The notes: generated by a model from the letters alone, not told the origin. A stretch of DNA of 64,000 nucleotides from Paenibacillus sp. FSL R5-0490 (GCF_001956215.1 NZ_MRTQ01000008.1:62001-126000); one strand, 5' to 3'. Shown: positions 35,461-43,752, counted from the first letter of the stretch. A program made the numbers and translations.

Positions 35461-35516
35461 TTGTAATTACAAATATTTTATTTTTCAATACATTTTTAAA
35501 ATTTGTTATTACAAAT
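35461..35516. promoter_or_regulatory. Two GntR-type operators between gntR-like and chb-like operon
   Basis: TTGTAATTACAA (35461-35472, perfect palindrome extended by A/T flanks) and TTTGTTATTACAAAT (35502-35516). Centres are about 42 bp apart, i.e. four helical turns. They lie midway between the divergent genes and differ from the NagR boxes at 29653 and 29722. Confidence 0.65.
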
Positions 35517-35586
35517 AATTTTATAATTGATATGACAATATGTTCTATGGAATAATAGATAGAAGAACAAAGTAGGAGGAACGGGT

Positions 35587-36318
35587 ATGAAAGACGGTTT
35601 CACCGAGGAAAGTGCCCTGCACTTAAAGGTTAAAGATAGCATTCTTGAGCTTATCAGAAACGGAGAATACAAACCGGATACCAAATTGCCGACAGAAGCG
35701 GAGTTTTGTGAAAAATACGGAGTCAGCCGGACAACTATTAGAACAGCACTCCAGCAGCTGAGCACAGAAGGCCATATTTACCGCCAGCAAGGCAGAGGCA
35801 CATTTGTATCAAGCAATAAAGTAAAGCAGCGCCTGACTTCTACAGTCGAAAACTTTTCAAAGCAAATGGCGATGCAGGGAAAGAACCCGCTCATAAAAGT
35901 CATAAACCTGGAAGTCATCCCTGCCGACTCCTTCTTAGCAGATGTCTTTGACCTGTCAGAAGGTGATCCGGTTAATGTTCTCGAACGGATCAGGTATGCA
36001 GATGAAGAGCCCCTTCAATATGAAAAAGCCTTCCTGCCATGGAAAAAGACCCCCAGCTTGAACCGGCAGGCCTGTGAAAAATCCTTATACCATTTGCTGC
36101 AGACTCAATACAACTTAAAAATCAAAAAGACAGTGGAACACTTAGAAATCGGGTTCCCCGAAGAAGAAATTAGTGAACTCCTAAAAATCAAACCTGAAAC
36201 ACCGTGTTTCTCTCTTGAGACTTATGCTTATATCGATGATGGAAGCTTAATCGAGTATTCCAAAACGATGTTCCGCGGGGATTATGCTCATTTTATTATT
36301 GAGCGGAATTATGATTAA
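35587..36318 (+). CDS. GntR/HutC family regulator (UTRA domain)
   Basis: A 243-aa protein with an N-terminal winged helix (LPTEAEFCEKYGVSRTTIRTAL, QQGRGTFV) and a C-terminal UTRA ligand domain ending SKTMFRGDYAHFIIER. UTRA regulators of PTS sugars sense the phosphorylated sugar. Divergent from the chitobiose-type operon, it most simply controls that operon through TTTGT-ATTACAAAT sites. It is also a HutC relative of NagR, so control of the nag operators cannot be excluded. GTAGGAGG precedes ATG 35587. Confidence 0.9.
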   Translation: MKDGFTEESALHLKVKDSILELIRNGEYKPDTKLPTEAEFCEKYGVSRTTIRTALQQLSTEGHIYRQQGRGTFVSSNKVKQRLTSTVENFSKQMAMQGKNPLIKVINLEVIPADSFLADVFDLSEGDPVNVLERIRYADEEPLQYEKAFLPWKKTPSLNRQACEKSLYHLLQTQYNLKIKKTVEHLEIGFPEEEISELLKIKPETPCFSLETYAYIDDGSLIEYSKTMFRGDYAHFIIERNYD

Positions 36319-36381
36319 AGAATCGCAGATTTATGTGGGTATTCTCTTGTTGGTGGAGAAGGCGGTGATGGCTGTTATGGC

Positions 36382-36666
36382 TGTGACACCGTGGACCGCT
36401 TTTTGGTTCTTCTGTGATTGGAGGTTAGCAAGGTTCGGACTCTGCCAGCTAGGTTTCCGCTTTCTGTGTCAGAAGTTACTCCGGGTTCGGACTCTGCGAG
36501 CGACATTTCTCGCTTCTGTGTCAGAAGTTGCTCCGGGTTCGGACTCTGCGAGCGACATTTCTCGCTTCTGTGTCAGAAGTTGCTCCGGGTTCGGACTCTG
36601 ACAACGACATTTCTCATTTTTGTGTCAGAAGTTGCTCCAGGTTCGGACTCTGACAACGACTTTTCT
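36382..36666. repeat. 52-bp tandem repeat array, left part
   Basis: Units starting TTCGGACTCTG recur at 36434, 36486, 36538, 36590 and 36642, exactly 52 bp apart, with a degenerate unit before them. Each carries TTCTGTGTCAGAA (hairpin arms TTCTG/CAGAA); some add GCGAG...CTCGC. Because 52 is not a multiple of 3 the open frames through it are not conserved. The array is interrupted at 36666 by an IS element and resumes at 38131. Confidence 0.9.
36659..36666. repeat. Target-site duplication, left copy
   Basis: ACTTTTCT, repeated at 38131-38138 immediately after the element. Confidence 0.85.
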
Positions 36667-36766
36667 GATTAAGTCCATATAATTGTGTAAAAAGAAAGAG
36701 TCATTTTATTCACTCTTGGCAACACTGTTTTCTACCACAGAAAAATTAGTGAAAAGAGGAATAGTA

Positions 36767-37945
36767 ATGACTCAAGTACAGTTTAACCTGAATGTTGATG
36801 TTTTAAAAGAAGCTATTGTAAATTCCAATCTGGATATGGTCATTAAATCAGCCGTTGTGTTGGTACTAAATGAGTTTATGGAAAAGGAAAGGGATGACTA
36901 TTTAAAGGCTGCCCCTTATGAACGCGCTGTTGAACGCCGTGACTACCGGAACGGTTATTATGAACGTGAACTGTTGATGAGTATCGGAAATATAACCCTA
37001 AAGGTTCCACGGACACGTAATGGCGAGTTCTCAACTACTGTTTTTGAGAAGTATTCACGATGTGACCAGGCTCTGGTCCTCTCAATGGTGGAGATGGTTG
37101 TCAATGGCGTTTCAACGAGGAAAGTGACCAACATTGTAGAACAGCTTTGTGGTAAGAATGTGTCCAAATCGTTTGTTTCATCTCTTACACACAAGCTTGA
37201 TCCCATTGTGAATGAATGGGCCGGTCGGCCCCTGAATACAAGCTACTACCCTTATGTTTTTGCCGACGCCATGTATATAAAGGTCCGTGAGCACAATCGT
37301 GTCGTATCCAAGGCTGTTTATATTGCGACAGCCATTGCAGAGAATAACACCCGTGAAATACTTGGCCTAAATGTTGACCATGCGGAAAGTTACGAAAGCT
37401 GGAGCCGTTTTTTTCAACAGCTTAAATCACGCGGCCTCCAATCACCAAAACTACTGATCTCGGATGCTCACCAAGGGCTTCAGAAAGCCATTCAACGTGA
37501 ATTTATCGGGACGGCCTGGCAAAGATGCAATGTCCATTTCAAACGGAATATCCTTGGGAAATTACCCAAAAAGGATACAGCCGAAATCCGCATGATGATT
37601 AAGAGGATATTTGAAGCAGTTACGATTGAGGACATACGCCAGTTCAAGGATGAATTGATGAAGCGATTTAGTAATGAGGCGAGATTTGAAAATGCGCTTG
37701 CCATCTTGGATGATGGTTTCGAAGATACCATTCAGTATATGAATTTTCCTGAACATATCCGAATCCATATCCGAAGTACCAACTCATTGGAACGGCTTAA
37801 TCAGGAGGTTCGCAGGAGGGAAAGAGTGATTCGTATTTTCCCCAATTCTCAATCAGCGTACCGTTTGGTTGGCGCAATTCTGATGCATTACCATGAGTCA
37901 GATTACTTAAAGAGGAAATCTTTAATGGGTGGCAGGCTAAAGTAG
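36767..37945 (+). CDS. IS256-family (mutator-type) transposase
   Basis: A 392-aa DDE transposase. It starts MTQVQFNLNVDVLKEAI; an in-frame start at 36683 lies near the IS end and is unlikely. Blocks: RDYRNGYYERELLMSIGNIT, VSTRKVTNIVEQL, first Asp in YVFADAMYIKVR, second Asp in LLISDAHQGLQKAI with WQRCNVHFKRNIL, and the catalytic Glu in STNSLERLNQEVRRR. The frame is intact, so the element may be active. Confidence 0.95.
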   Translation: MTQVQFNLNVDVLKEAIVNSNLDMVIKSAVVLVLNEFMEKERDDYLKAAPYERAVERRDYRNGYYERELLMSIGNITLKVPRTRNGEFSTTVFEKYSRCDQALVLSMVEMVVNGVSTRKVTNIVEQLCGKNVSKSFVSSLTHKLDPIVNEWAGRPLNTSYYPYVFADAMYIKVREHNRVVSKAVYIATAIAENNTREILGLNVDHAESYESWSRFFQQLKSRGLQSPKLLISDAHQGLQKAIQREFIGTAWQRCNVHFKRNILGKLPKKDTAEIRMMIKRIFEAVTIEDIRQFKDELMKRFSNEARFENALAILDDGFEDTIQYMNFPEHIRIHIRSTNSLERLNQEVRRRERVIRIFPNSQSAYRLVGAILMHYHESDYLKRKSLMGGRLK

Positions 37946-37981
37946 TCGTATTTTAAGCTTCACTTCCATCATGGATGATTA

Positions 37982-38037
37982 CATCTCCGGAAAGGGATGT
38001 CAAATTGAAAACCATTTGACATCCCTTCCCGGAGATG
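37982..38037. terminator. Long hairpin at the 3' end of the IS element
   Basis: CATCTCCGG and CCGGAGATG close a stem that continues AAGGGATGTCAAAT/ATTTGACATCCCTT around an 8-nt loop. It likely ends the transposase mRNA or blocks read-in from outside. Confidence 0.7.
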
Positions 38038-38130
38038 AAAAAAAAAATCCATGGAAGCTTCGCTAAAAAAATAAAAGGGTTTGGTTGAAAACACTTGCCA
38101 TTGATTTTACACAATAACCAGGACTTGACT

Positions 38131-38345
38131 ACTTTTCTCATTTCTGTGTCAGAAGTTGACCCGGGTTCGGACTCTGACAACGACTTTTCTCATTTTTGTG
38201 TCAGAAGTTGCTCCAGGTTTGGACTCTGCGAGCGCCATTTCTCATTTCTGTGTCAGAAGTTGCTCCAGGTTCGGACTCTGCCGACGCGGGTTCCGCTTTT
38301 TCTGTCCGAAGTTAACCCAACTTCCAACTCTATTAAACTTATTTC
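38131..38345. repeat. 52-bp tandem repeat array, right part
   Basis: Units at 38166, 38218 and 38270, then a decayed one at 38322 (TTCCAACTCT), all in 52-bp register with each other. They are also in register with the left part once the IS and one duplication are subtracted. Confidence 0.9.
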
Positions 38346-38387
38346 CCCAGTTTCAGTCCTAATACGGTATAAGCGGAATAAAACGGA

Positions 38388-38915
38388 CTAGAATGATTGC
38401 CTCTTTTTGTACCACTCCATCGCCTTTATCTCAATTTCCTGCACCAGTGCTTCCTTCCCTTTTATATAAGAATCGATGTCAAAGGGAAACTGTTTCGCTA
38501 ACTCAAATTTCAAGGTTCCATATTGTTTTGCGTCTTCTCCGTTTTCCCTTAGGTAATCACGAAAAGCAAGATGGCGCGTGATTTCATGACTCCCTTTTTC
38601 ATAGATATGGACATGATGTGTCCGCTGATTTCCACCTTTTTGAAAATACCGCCGGCCAGGCAGTCCGTATTCTCCACGGGGCTCATAACCCAGTGAAATC
38701 ATTTCCGTATTAAAGCGGTCAACCCTCTCAATATCTTTTACGACAGGCATTATATCAATGACGGGCTTTGCTGCCAGACCAGGAACCGAAGTGCTCCCAA
38801 AATGGTGAATGGCCCGAATTTCTTCTTGAAAAATGGTCTTGATTAACTCTGACTCACTTTGAAATTTATATTCCCAATCAGGATTATAGCGGGTAACAGT
38901 CACTTTCCTTGTCAT
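38388..38915 (-). CDS. GrpB family protein (UPF0157, nucleotidyltransferase-like)
   Basis: A 175-aa protein of the GrpB/UPF0157 family. It has RYNPDWEYKFQSE, the signature AIHHFGSTSVPGLAAKPVID (GSTS as in nucleotidyltransferases), and THHVHIYEKGSHE with RHLAFRDYLREN. Family members are sometimes fused to dephospho-CoA kinase; the reaction is unknown. It is 15 nt downstream of a methyltransferase gene in the same direction. Confidence 0.88.
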   Translation of the reverse strand: MTRKVTVTRYNPDWEYKFQSESELIKTIFQEEIRAIHHFGSTSVPGLAAKPVIDIMPVVKDIERVDRFNTEMISLGYEPRGEYGLPGRRYFQKGGNQRTHHVHIYEKGSHEITRHLAFRDYLRENGEDAKQYGTLKFELAKQFPFDIDSYIKGKEALVQEIEIKAMEWYKKRQSF

Positions 38916-38930
38916 ATTCTCCTCCTGAAT

Positions 38931-39629
38931 TTATTTTAAGCTCATCAAACACGCCCATAAAAAATCTTCCCCAAATAGACCGCTGGGCTGCTGCATTTTT
39001 TTCATCGTTCTAAACTCCAGAAAGTGAAAGTCATCTTGAAAGATCGCTTTCAATCGTTCCTCCGTATAGCCGATGCCTCCCTTTAGGCTGCCAATGCGGT
39101 ACACCTCCCAGTCCGGCGTGGGTAGTGCTCCATCCGGATTAAAGCATACCAGACCAAATTTACCTCCAGGCTTGAGTGCAGACTTGATTATTTCCAGGTA
39201 TGTAAGCCTTCTATGCGGCGGAAGGTGATGAAACATGCCGCTGTCATAAATAAAATCATAGCTGTGAGGTTCAAAATGAAAGTCGAATAGAGATACACAT
39301 TCAAAATTAATTTTCACCTGTGCTTCATTTGCTCTTTCACCTGCCCATTTGATAGCCCTTTCGGAAAAATCAATGGCATCCACCTGCACCCCCTTCTTCG
39401 CCAGAAAAATGGCATTCCTTCCTGGGCCGCATCCAATTTCCAGTACCTTCTCAGGCTGCAGTCCATTTTGAATATACTCAGACAGGTTTTCATCCGGCCC
39501 TTTTACTTTGAAAAATGGAATCTCTTTGTCCCGGTCTTCGTAGAAGTTTTCCCAGAATAACTTTGGTTCTCTTAACAATCCATCCAGCATTTCCAATAAG
39601 TCATTATGATCTAAAATAGCTTTTTCCAT
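38931..39629 (-). CDS. Class I SAM-dependent methyltransferase
   Basis: A 232-aa methyltransferase with motif I VLEIGCGPGRNAIFLAKKG, acidic motif VDAIDFSERAI, and motif post-I YDFIYDSGMFHHLPPHRR. The ATG at 39629 (MEKAILD) lies 7 nt after GGGGAGG; the ATG at 39635 would touch that site. Substrate unknown; the C-terminal region is similar to small-molecule or tellurite-type methyltransferases. Probably co-transcribed with the GrpB-like gene. Confidence 0.86.
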   Translation of the reverse strand: MEKAILDHNDLLEMLDGLLREPKLFWENFYEDRDKEIPFFKVKGPDENLSEYIQNGLQPEKVLEIGCGPGRNAIFLAKKGVQVDAIDFSERAIKWAGERANEAQVKINFECVSLFDFHFEPHSYDFIYDSGMFHHLPPHRRLTYLEIIKSALKPGGKFGLVCFNPDGALPTPDWEVYRIGSLKGGIGYTEERLKAIFQDDFHFLEFRTMKKMQQPSGLFGEDFLWACLMSLK

Positions 39630-39974
39630 AGCCATCCTCCCCCTTTCTTTTATTTTACTGAATCCCTTATGGGAAAGGATTACAGCAGTGTTAAGAATAG
39701 ATGATTTAAAGAAAATCGCACTGCTGATTTTTCATTATTTTTCCATCTAAAAAACCTGCAAGAGGGTATTTTAAAGTTTTATAGTCTAATAAATACATAA
39801 GTCTTTAAGCAAAGAGAAATACTTCCTAGACGCATCCTATGGACTCTGAAAAATCACCCAATCATGGCTGAGTGTAATATTTGTAACACTTATGAAACAT
39901 TTTCTTTTGAAAACTTGTCCTTCATTTCGGTCAGCTTTCATATAATGACGACAAGAAGGTTTAGGAGGTACGTG
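39630..39974. other. Intergenic region, little to note
   Basis: No gene seen in 39636-39940. TATAAT at 39941-39946 is a possible -10 for the YqhV-like gene, but no convincing -35 accompanies it. Confidence 0.5.
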
Positions 39975-40250
39975 ATGTTTCTGTTTCTTGATAAAGCAAT
40001 TCTTGGTATGGCCATTCTGCGGCTTATTTCCGGAAGCATTGAAATTTTTGTTGCACTATTAATCTTAAAAATGAATGATATCGAAAAAGCCCTGATTGTG
40101 AATAGTTCACTGGCCCTGGTTGGACCGCCTGTGCTTCTCTTGACTACAGTCATTGGATTAACCGGAATGTCTGATAAGGTTTCATTAAGCAAGATGCTAT
40201 GGGTGCTTTGCGGGGTTGGCTGCATTCTTTATGGGGTTAAAGGGAGATAG
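39975..40250 (+). CDS. YqhV-like membrane protein (DUF2619)
   Basis: A 91-aa protein with three hydrophobic segments: LDKAILGMAILRLISGSIEI, then KALIVNSSLALVGPPVLLLT, then MLWVLCGVGCILYGV. The pattern KALIVNS-LA-VGP matches B. subtilis YqhV, a small sporulation-era protein of unknown function. AGGAGGT lies 8 nt before ATG 39975, so a longer reading from 39864 is rejected. Confidence 0.85.
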   Translation: MFLFLDKAILGMAILRLISGSIEIFVALLILKMNDIEKALIVNSSLALVGPPVLLLTTVIGLTGMSDKVSLSKMLWVLCGVGCILYGVKGR

Positions 40251-40270
40251 AGCTGTATAGACAGCTCTAT
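40248..40270. terminator. Short hairpin between YqhV-like gene and deacetylase gene
   Basis: AGAGCTGT and ACAGCTCT around ATAG, followed by ATTTCT; overlaps the convergent gene end. Confidence 0.55.
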
Positions 40271-40977
40271 TTCTGATGTATCAGCAATTCTGAAACGGTG
40301 TTCATATCGTATCCTTGCTCTTTTAATGCATCAATCGTTTTCTTAACAGATTTCAGAGACTCTTCCCGGCTTTCATACATGACATGAAGAAGAATGATGG
40401 AGCCTGGTTCTATATTTTCCACCACATACTCCGTGATTTTATCTGCATCCCCTTCTATGTCCGGAAAACTTTCAGGCTCCATATTCCACAAAACCGTTTT
40501 TCGCTCCTGTTTAGACAAGTAGTAAGGCAGGAGAAATAACCTTTTCCCGTATGGAGGGCGAAAATGAATTTCTCCTTCATAGCCTGTCTGCCTGATTAAA
40601 TCATCTGTTTTCTCAATTTCTTCTTTGATGAAAGAGGGAGATTTTAAAACCATGCGTGAATGTGAATATGAATGATTGCCGATTTCATGCCCTTCTCCCG
40701 CAATCTTTTTCGCATCGTCCATATGTTGTTCGATCTCTTTTCCTGTTAAATAGAAAGTAGCTTTAATATCCTCTTCCCGTAGAATAGTTAAGATTTCATC
40801 CGTATTGACACCAGGTCCATCATCAAAAGTCAAGGCGACGACTTTATCCTCAGTTTCAGCTTTATTTACAAGGCCGCCGAAAAACTGAAAGTTCCTGGAC
40901 TTCGATACTTCAAAGAGCAAAAAGGCTATTCCTAATAGCAAGATGATCCATAAACTAATTTTTAGCAGTTTTTTCAT
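40267..40977 (-). CDS. Polysaccharide deacetylase (NodB domain), membrane anchored
   Basis: A 236-aa CE4 enzyme: one N-terminal TM helix (LLKISLWIILLLGIAFLLF), then NodB motifs VVALTFDDGPG (metal Asp pair), EIGNHSYSHSRM (two His ligands) and HFRPPYGKRLF; the C-terminal IILLHVMYESREES has the catalytic His. It removes N-acetyl groups from peptidoglycan or a related glycan outside the cell. TAGGAGG precedes ATG 40977. Specific role (wall, spore cortex or exopolysaccharide) not evident. Confidence 0.92.
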   Translation of the reverse strand: MKKLLKISLWIILLLGIAFLLFEVSKSRNFQFFGGLVNKAETEDKVVALTFDDGPGVNTDEILTILREEDIKATFYLTGKEIEQHMDDAKKIAGEGHEIGNHSYSHSRMVLKSPSFIKEEIEKTDDLIRQTGYEGEIHFRPPYGKRLFLLPYYLSKQERKTVLWNMEPESFPDIEGDADKITEYVVENIEPGSIILLHVMYESREESLKSVKKTIDALKEQGYDMNTVSELLIHQK

Positions 40978-41025
40978 AATTCCTCCTGATGCTATAGTTA
41001 CAGAGTAATTATAATTTAAATATGT

Positions 41026-41262
41026 AAAAAAACCAGCCCCCGATTGGAAACTGGTTTGATAACATAAGTATGTAGCCGCTTTTGCCGTAACTGGTATAAG
41101 AAAGTTTTAAACCACCACTCCTCAAAGTGGGTGTTCGCAGAAACATTCCTGCCTGTCCTCCTTGTCGTATAGACGGAGGCTTGTCATTCCTGTTCCGATG
41201 TTAAACTCCCTATTTCAGCTTAAAGGTTAAAACTTTAGTATGATTACGTACAATGCAGCTTG
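41026..41262 (-). ncRNA. Structured RNA candidate, copy B
   Basis: Second copy of the element at 12998-13235. Identity is highest in the core 41100-41236. The long-range stem is kept (41101-41113 with 41225-41236), as are CCTCC/GGAGG and the terminator (41030-41056), whose loop differs by compensated or loop-only changes. It lies alone between a deacetylase gene and a spore-coat gene, transcribed in the minus direction. Confidence 0.7.
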
Positions 41263-41323
41263 TTTTATTATAATAATATAATTTACTCGGCGTTTCAATA
41301 GAAGTTTTTTCCTGCCTCAAATA

Positions 41324-41626
41324 TTAACTCTTTTCACTGAGCTTCAATGCGGTTTCCGTAATTTTCATATCCGTTTCCAGCTGCTTTTTCAAATTATGCG
41401 GATAATAGGTTCCCCTGCTGATCATGTAATTTGTTATTTTTTCATGAGTGTCCACCGCAATTCTTAACTGCTCCCTTAAAAGTTCCCTTACTTCTGGTGA
41501 ACCGCTCTCTGTAAGGGCAAATGCAATATTCCGGATGCCCGCTTTCGCGGAGATTAAAAAGTCCGTCGCAATGACGTGATCAGACATTCCGCCCATGCCC
41601 ATTAAATTCTTCAAGAAATTATTCAT
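41324..41626 (-). CDS. CotF-family spore coat protein (YraF-like, 100 aa)
   Basis: Four-helix ferritin-like type: SDHVIATDFLISAKAGIRNI, ALTESGSPEVRELLREQL, HEKITNYMISRGTYYPHNL. The same pattern (DATFALEFLLRIKTGIRYYA, ALTETASPELR) is in the protein at 42202-42564, and CotF of B. subtilis shares it. AAGGAGG lies before ATG 41626, which overlaps the preceding small gene by 8 nt. Expected in the spore coat, expressed late in the mother cell. Confidence 0.85.
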   Translation of the reverse strand: MNNFLKNLMGMGGMSDHVIATDFLISAKAGIRNIAFALTESGSPEVRELLREQLRIAVDTHEKITNYMISRGTYYPHNLKKQLETDMKITETALKLSEKS

Positions 41627-41828
41627 TTATTCCGTACCTCCTTTTCAAGATGCTTTGCATATCCTGTATGAATTTCACATCCCCTGCTTCACTATCCTGC
41701 AATATCGTTTTTAAAGTTGGATCCTGAACAAGCCCGCCCATAGCCACCGATTTAGTAAGACACAGGTTTTTAAAAACCAGAAACTCATGAAGCTCCAATG
41801 TTTCATGTAATCCCAGTTCATTCATCAT
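41619..41828 (-). CDS. Small spore-coat-associated protein (YraG-like, 69 aa)
   Basis: A helical protein starting MNELGLHETLELHEFLVFKN. It is similar in length and N-terminus to the protein at 41977-42186 (MDELGLGYHETMETHEMLNF), its divergent paralogue. In B. subtilis yraG/yraF pairs encode such N- and C-halves related to CotF. A strong GGGGGG/AGGA-type site precedes ATG 41828 or 41825. Forms a two-gene operon with the CotF-like gene. Confidence 0.8.
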   Translation of the reverse strand: MMNELGLHETLELHEFLVFKNLCLTKSVAMGGLVQDPTLKTILQDSEAGDVKFIQDMQSILKRRYGINE

Positions 41829-41976
41829 AAAAATCCCCCCATTAAAGTTATAGTTTCATTTTGCTCAGTTCCCTCTTCAGTAACTATTGGTAGTTATTTC
41901 AATTGCCAGCATCTGTGAATTCCGCATAAAGCCGTTCAAACAAGAAACATTAACATTAAAAAGGAGGACGAATGTA

Positions 41977-42186
41977 ATGGACGAGTTAGGCCTTGGCTAC
42001 CATGAAACAATGGAAACACATGAAATGCTGAACTTTAAGACAGATTGCCTGCTAAAATCAAAGATGGTTATGGGGATTTGCTTTGATAATGATTTAAAGA
42101 AATTGCTTGAAAAGGATGTAGAACAGTCGATTCAAGCGATCCAGGAATTAAAGGATTTATACAAACATGCGAAAACTCTCTCCTAA
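41977..42186 (+). CDS. Small spore-coat-associated protein (YraG-like, 69 aa)
   Basis: MDELGLGYHETMETHEMLNFKT, then helices ending IQAIQELKDLYKHAKTLS. AAGGAGG precedes ATG 41977, so a longer reading from 41887 is rejected. It opens the plus-strand operon YraG-like, CotF-like, AdhB-like, CBO0543-like, which resembles the B. subtilis yraG-yraF-adhB cluster. The mirror-image pair on the other strand looks like an inverted duplication. Confidence 0.83.
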   Translation: MDELGLGYHETMETHEMLNFKTDCLLKSKMVMGICFDNDLKKLLEKDVEQSIQAIQELKDLYKHAKTLS

Positions 42187-42201
42187 GGTGGTGGATATAA
42201 T

Positions 42202-42564
42202 ATGAATCAAGATTATCTCGATCCGAAATATGCAGAAGGAATGCCCAAAATGGCTGATGCCACCTTTGCATTAGAATTTCTTTTGCGCATAAAAACAGGA
42301 ATTCGCTATTATGCCGTTTCATTGACCGAAACAGCGAGTCCCGAGTTACGAAAAGCTTTTTACAAACAAATGGAACAAGCCATCGATTTGCATGGCGAAG
42401 TAACAGAACTTATGTTAGAAAAAGGCTGGATTTATCCGCGTGATATCGGAAAACAAATAGAGCTTGATATAAAATCCGCTGATATGGCCATCGCCATTGG
42501 AAATATGGAACTGTTCCCTGCAGATACTGACCGGCTTGGCACCTTTGCCACACCGGATAAATAA
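42202..42564 (+). CDS. CotF-family spore coat protein (YraF-like, 120 aa)
   Basis: Ferritin-like helices DATFALEFLLRIKTGIRYYA, LTETASPELRKAFYKQMEQA, HGEVTELMLEKGWIYPRDI, with a short C-terminal tail. AAGGTGGTGG precedes ATG 42202, 15 nt after the YraG-like gene. Probably part of the spore coat; it shares its pattern with the protein at 41324-41626. Confidence 0.87.
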   Translation: MNQDYLDPKYAEGMPKMADATFALEFLLRIKTGIRYYAVSLTETASPELRKAFYKQMEQAIDLHGEVTELMLEKGWIYPRDIGKQIELDIKSADMAIAIGNMELFPADTDRLGTFATPDK

Positions 42565-42583
42565 TGATAGGAGGAAATCCGGC

Positions 42584-43720
42584 ATGAAGGCTGTTACATA
42601 TCAGGGCATTAAGGATGTGGCCGTTAAAGAAGTTGAGGCCCCTAAGATTGAAAAAGCTGATGATATCATCATAAAAGTAACCACTACGGCGATTTGCGGA
42701 TCTGACTTACATTTAATCCACGGTATGATCCCGAATACTTATGAAAACTATATTATCGGGCATGAACCAATGGGAATCGTCGAAGAAGCAGGACCTGAAG
42801 TGAAGAATCTTAAAAAAGGCGATCGTGTAATTATCCCTTTTAATGTCAGCTGCGGTGAATGCATTTATTGTAAAACAGACTTAACGAGCCAATGTGACAA
42901 TTCGAATCCGCACGGAGAAATGGGCGGCTTCTTCGGATATTCTGAAACGACTGGCGGATACCCTGGCGGCCAGGCGGAATATATGCGGGTGCCTTATGGG
43001 AACTTCACCCCATTTAAAATCCCTGAAAACTCGGAAGTGGAAGATGAGAAATTAGTGCTGATTGCGGATGTTGTTCCTACAGCCTATTGGTCTGTAGACA
43101 ATGCCGGGGTTAAAGATGGCGACACCGTTGTGGTCCTTGGCTGCGGCCCTGTTGGCCTTTTGGTGCAGAAATTTGCCTGGATGAAGGGTGCAAAGAGGGT
43201 CATTGCTGTTGATTATATAGATTATCGGCTGCAGCATGCAAAACGCACCAATAAAGTGGAAATCATCAATTTTGAACAGACCAAAAATGCGGGTGAATAT
43301 ATTAAAGAAATAACCAAAGGCGGTGCCGATGTTGTAATCGATTGTGTCGGCATGGATGGGAAAATGACTCCGATGGAATTCCTGGCAACAGGTTTAAAGC
43401 TGCAGGGTGGATCGATGGGCGCGGTCGTCATGGCGACCCAGGCTGTGCGCAAAGGAGGCACCATCCAAATAACAGGCGTGTATGGCATGCGATACAACGC
43501 TTTTCCTTTAGGCGACATTTTTGAGCGAAATGTCAATATACGTTCGGGGCAGGCGCCGGTCATTCCTTATATGCCTTATTTATATAAGATGATTGCTGAA
43601 GGCAAATTCGATCCAAGCGACATCGTCACCCATGTTTTGCCGCTGGATGAGGCGAAGCATGGCTACGAAGCATTTGATACAAAAACCGAGGACTGTATAA
43701 AAGTTTTACTAAAGCCTTAA
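42584..43720 (+). CDS. adhB: Zinc-dependent alcohol dehydrogenase (AdhB/YraB-like)
   Basis: A 378-aa medium-chain dehydrogenase. Catalytic zinc ligands are C38 (AICGSDLHL) and H60-E61 (IIGHEPMG); structural zinc is C90, C93, C96 and C104 (SCGECIYCKTDLTSQC). The Rossmann motif is VLGCGPVGLL. The form with GG-rich GEMGGFFGYSETTGGYPGGQ is like glutathione-independent formaldehyde dehydrogenases. AGGAGG precedes ATG 42584. Its place behind spore-coat genes matches B. subtilis yraG-yraF-adhB, a late mother-cell operon; its purpose there is unknown. Confidence 0.9.
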   Translation: MKAVTYQGIKDVAVKEVEAPKIEKADDIIIKVTTTAICGSDLHLIHGMIPNTYENYIIGHEPMGIVEEAGPEVKNLKKGDRVIIPFNVSCGECIYCKTDLTSQCDNSNPHGEMGGFFGYSETTGGYPGGQAEYMRVPYGNFTPFKIPENSEVEDEKLVLIADVVPTAYWSVDNAGVKDGDTVVVLGCGPVGLLVQKFAWMKGAKRVIAVDYIDYRLQHAKRTNKVEIINFEQTKNAGEYIKEITKGGADVVIDCVGMDGKMTPMEFLATGLKLQGGSMGAVVMATQAVRKGGTIQITGVYGMRYNAFPLGDIFERNVNIRSGQAPVIPYMPYLYKMIAEGKFDPSDIVTHVLPLDEAKHGYEAFDTKTEDCIKVLLKP

Positions 43721-43752
43721 TCCGATTCTTTAGTACAAAGGAGAAATTGCAA

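Larger units (their letters stand above)
36667..38130 (+). mobile_element. IS256-family insertion sequence, complete (1464 bp)
   Basis: Left end GATTAAGTCCATATAATTGT and right end (reverse complement) AGTCAAGTCCTGGTTATTGT form imperfect inverted repeats of about 26 bp that continue GTAAAA. An 8-bp duplication flanks the element. One intact transposase gene and a long hairpin at 37982-38037 lie inside. Removing element plus one duplication restores the 52-bp repeat spacing exactly, so both borders are firmly placed. Confidence 0.92.

Noticed and set aside
36284-36672. Cys/Phe/Ser-rich proteins encoded in the 52-bp repeats
   Set aside because: The frame shifts every unit because 52 is not a multiple of three; no ribosome site. 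These are by-products of the repeat.
36382-38345. CRISPR array
   Set aside because: Whole 52-bp units repeat without unique spacers, and there are no cas genes.
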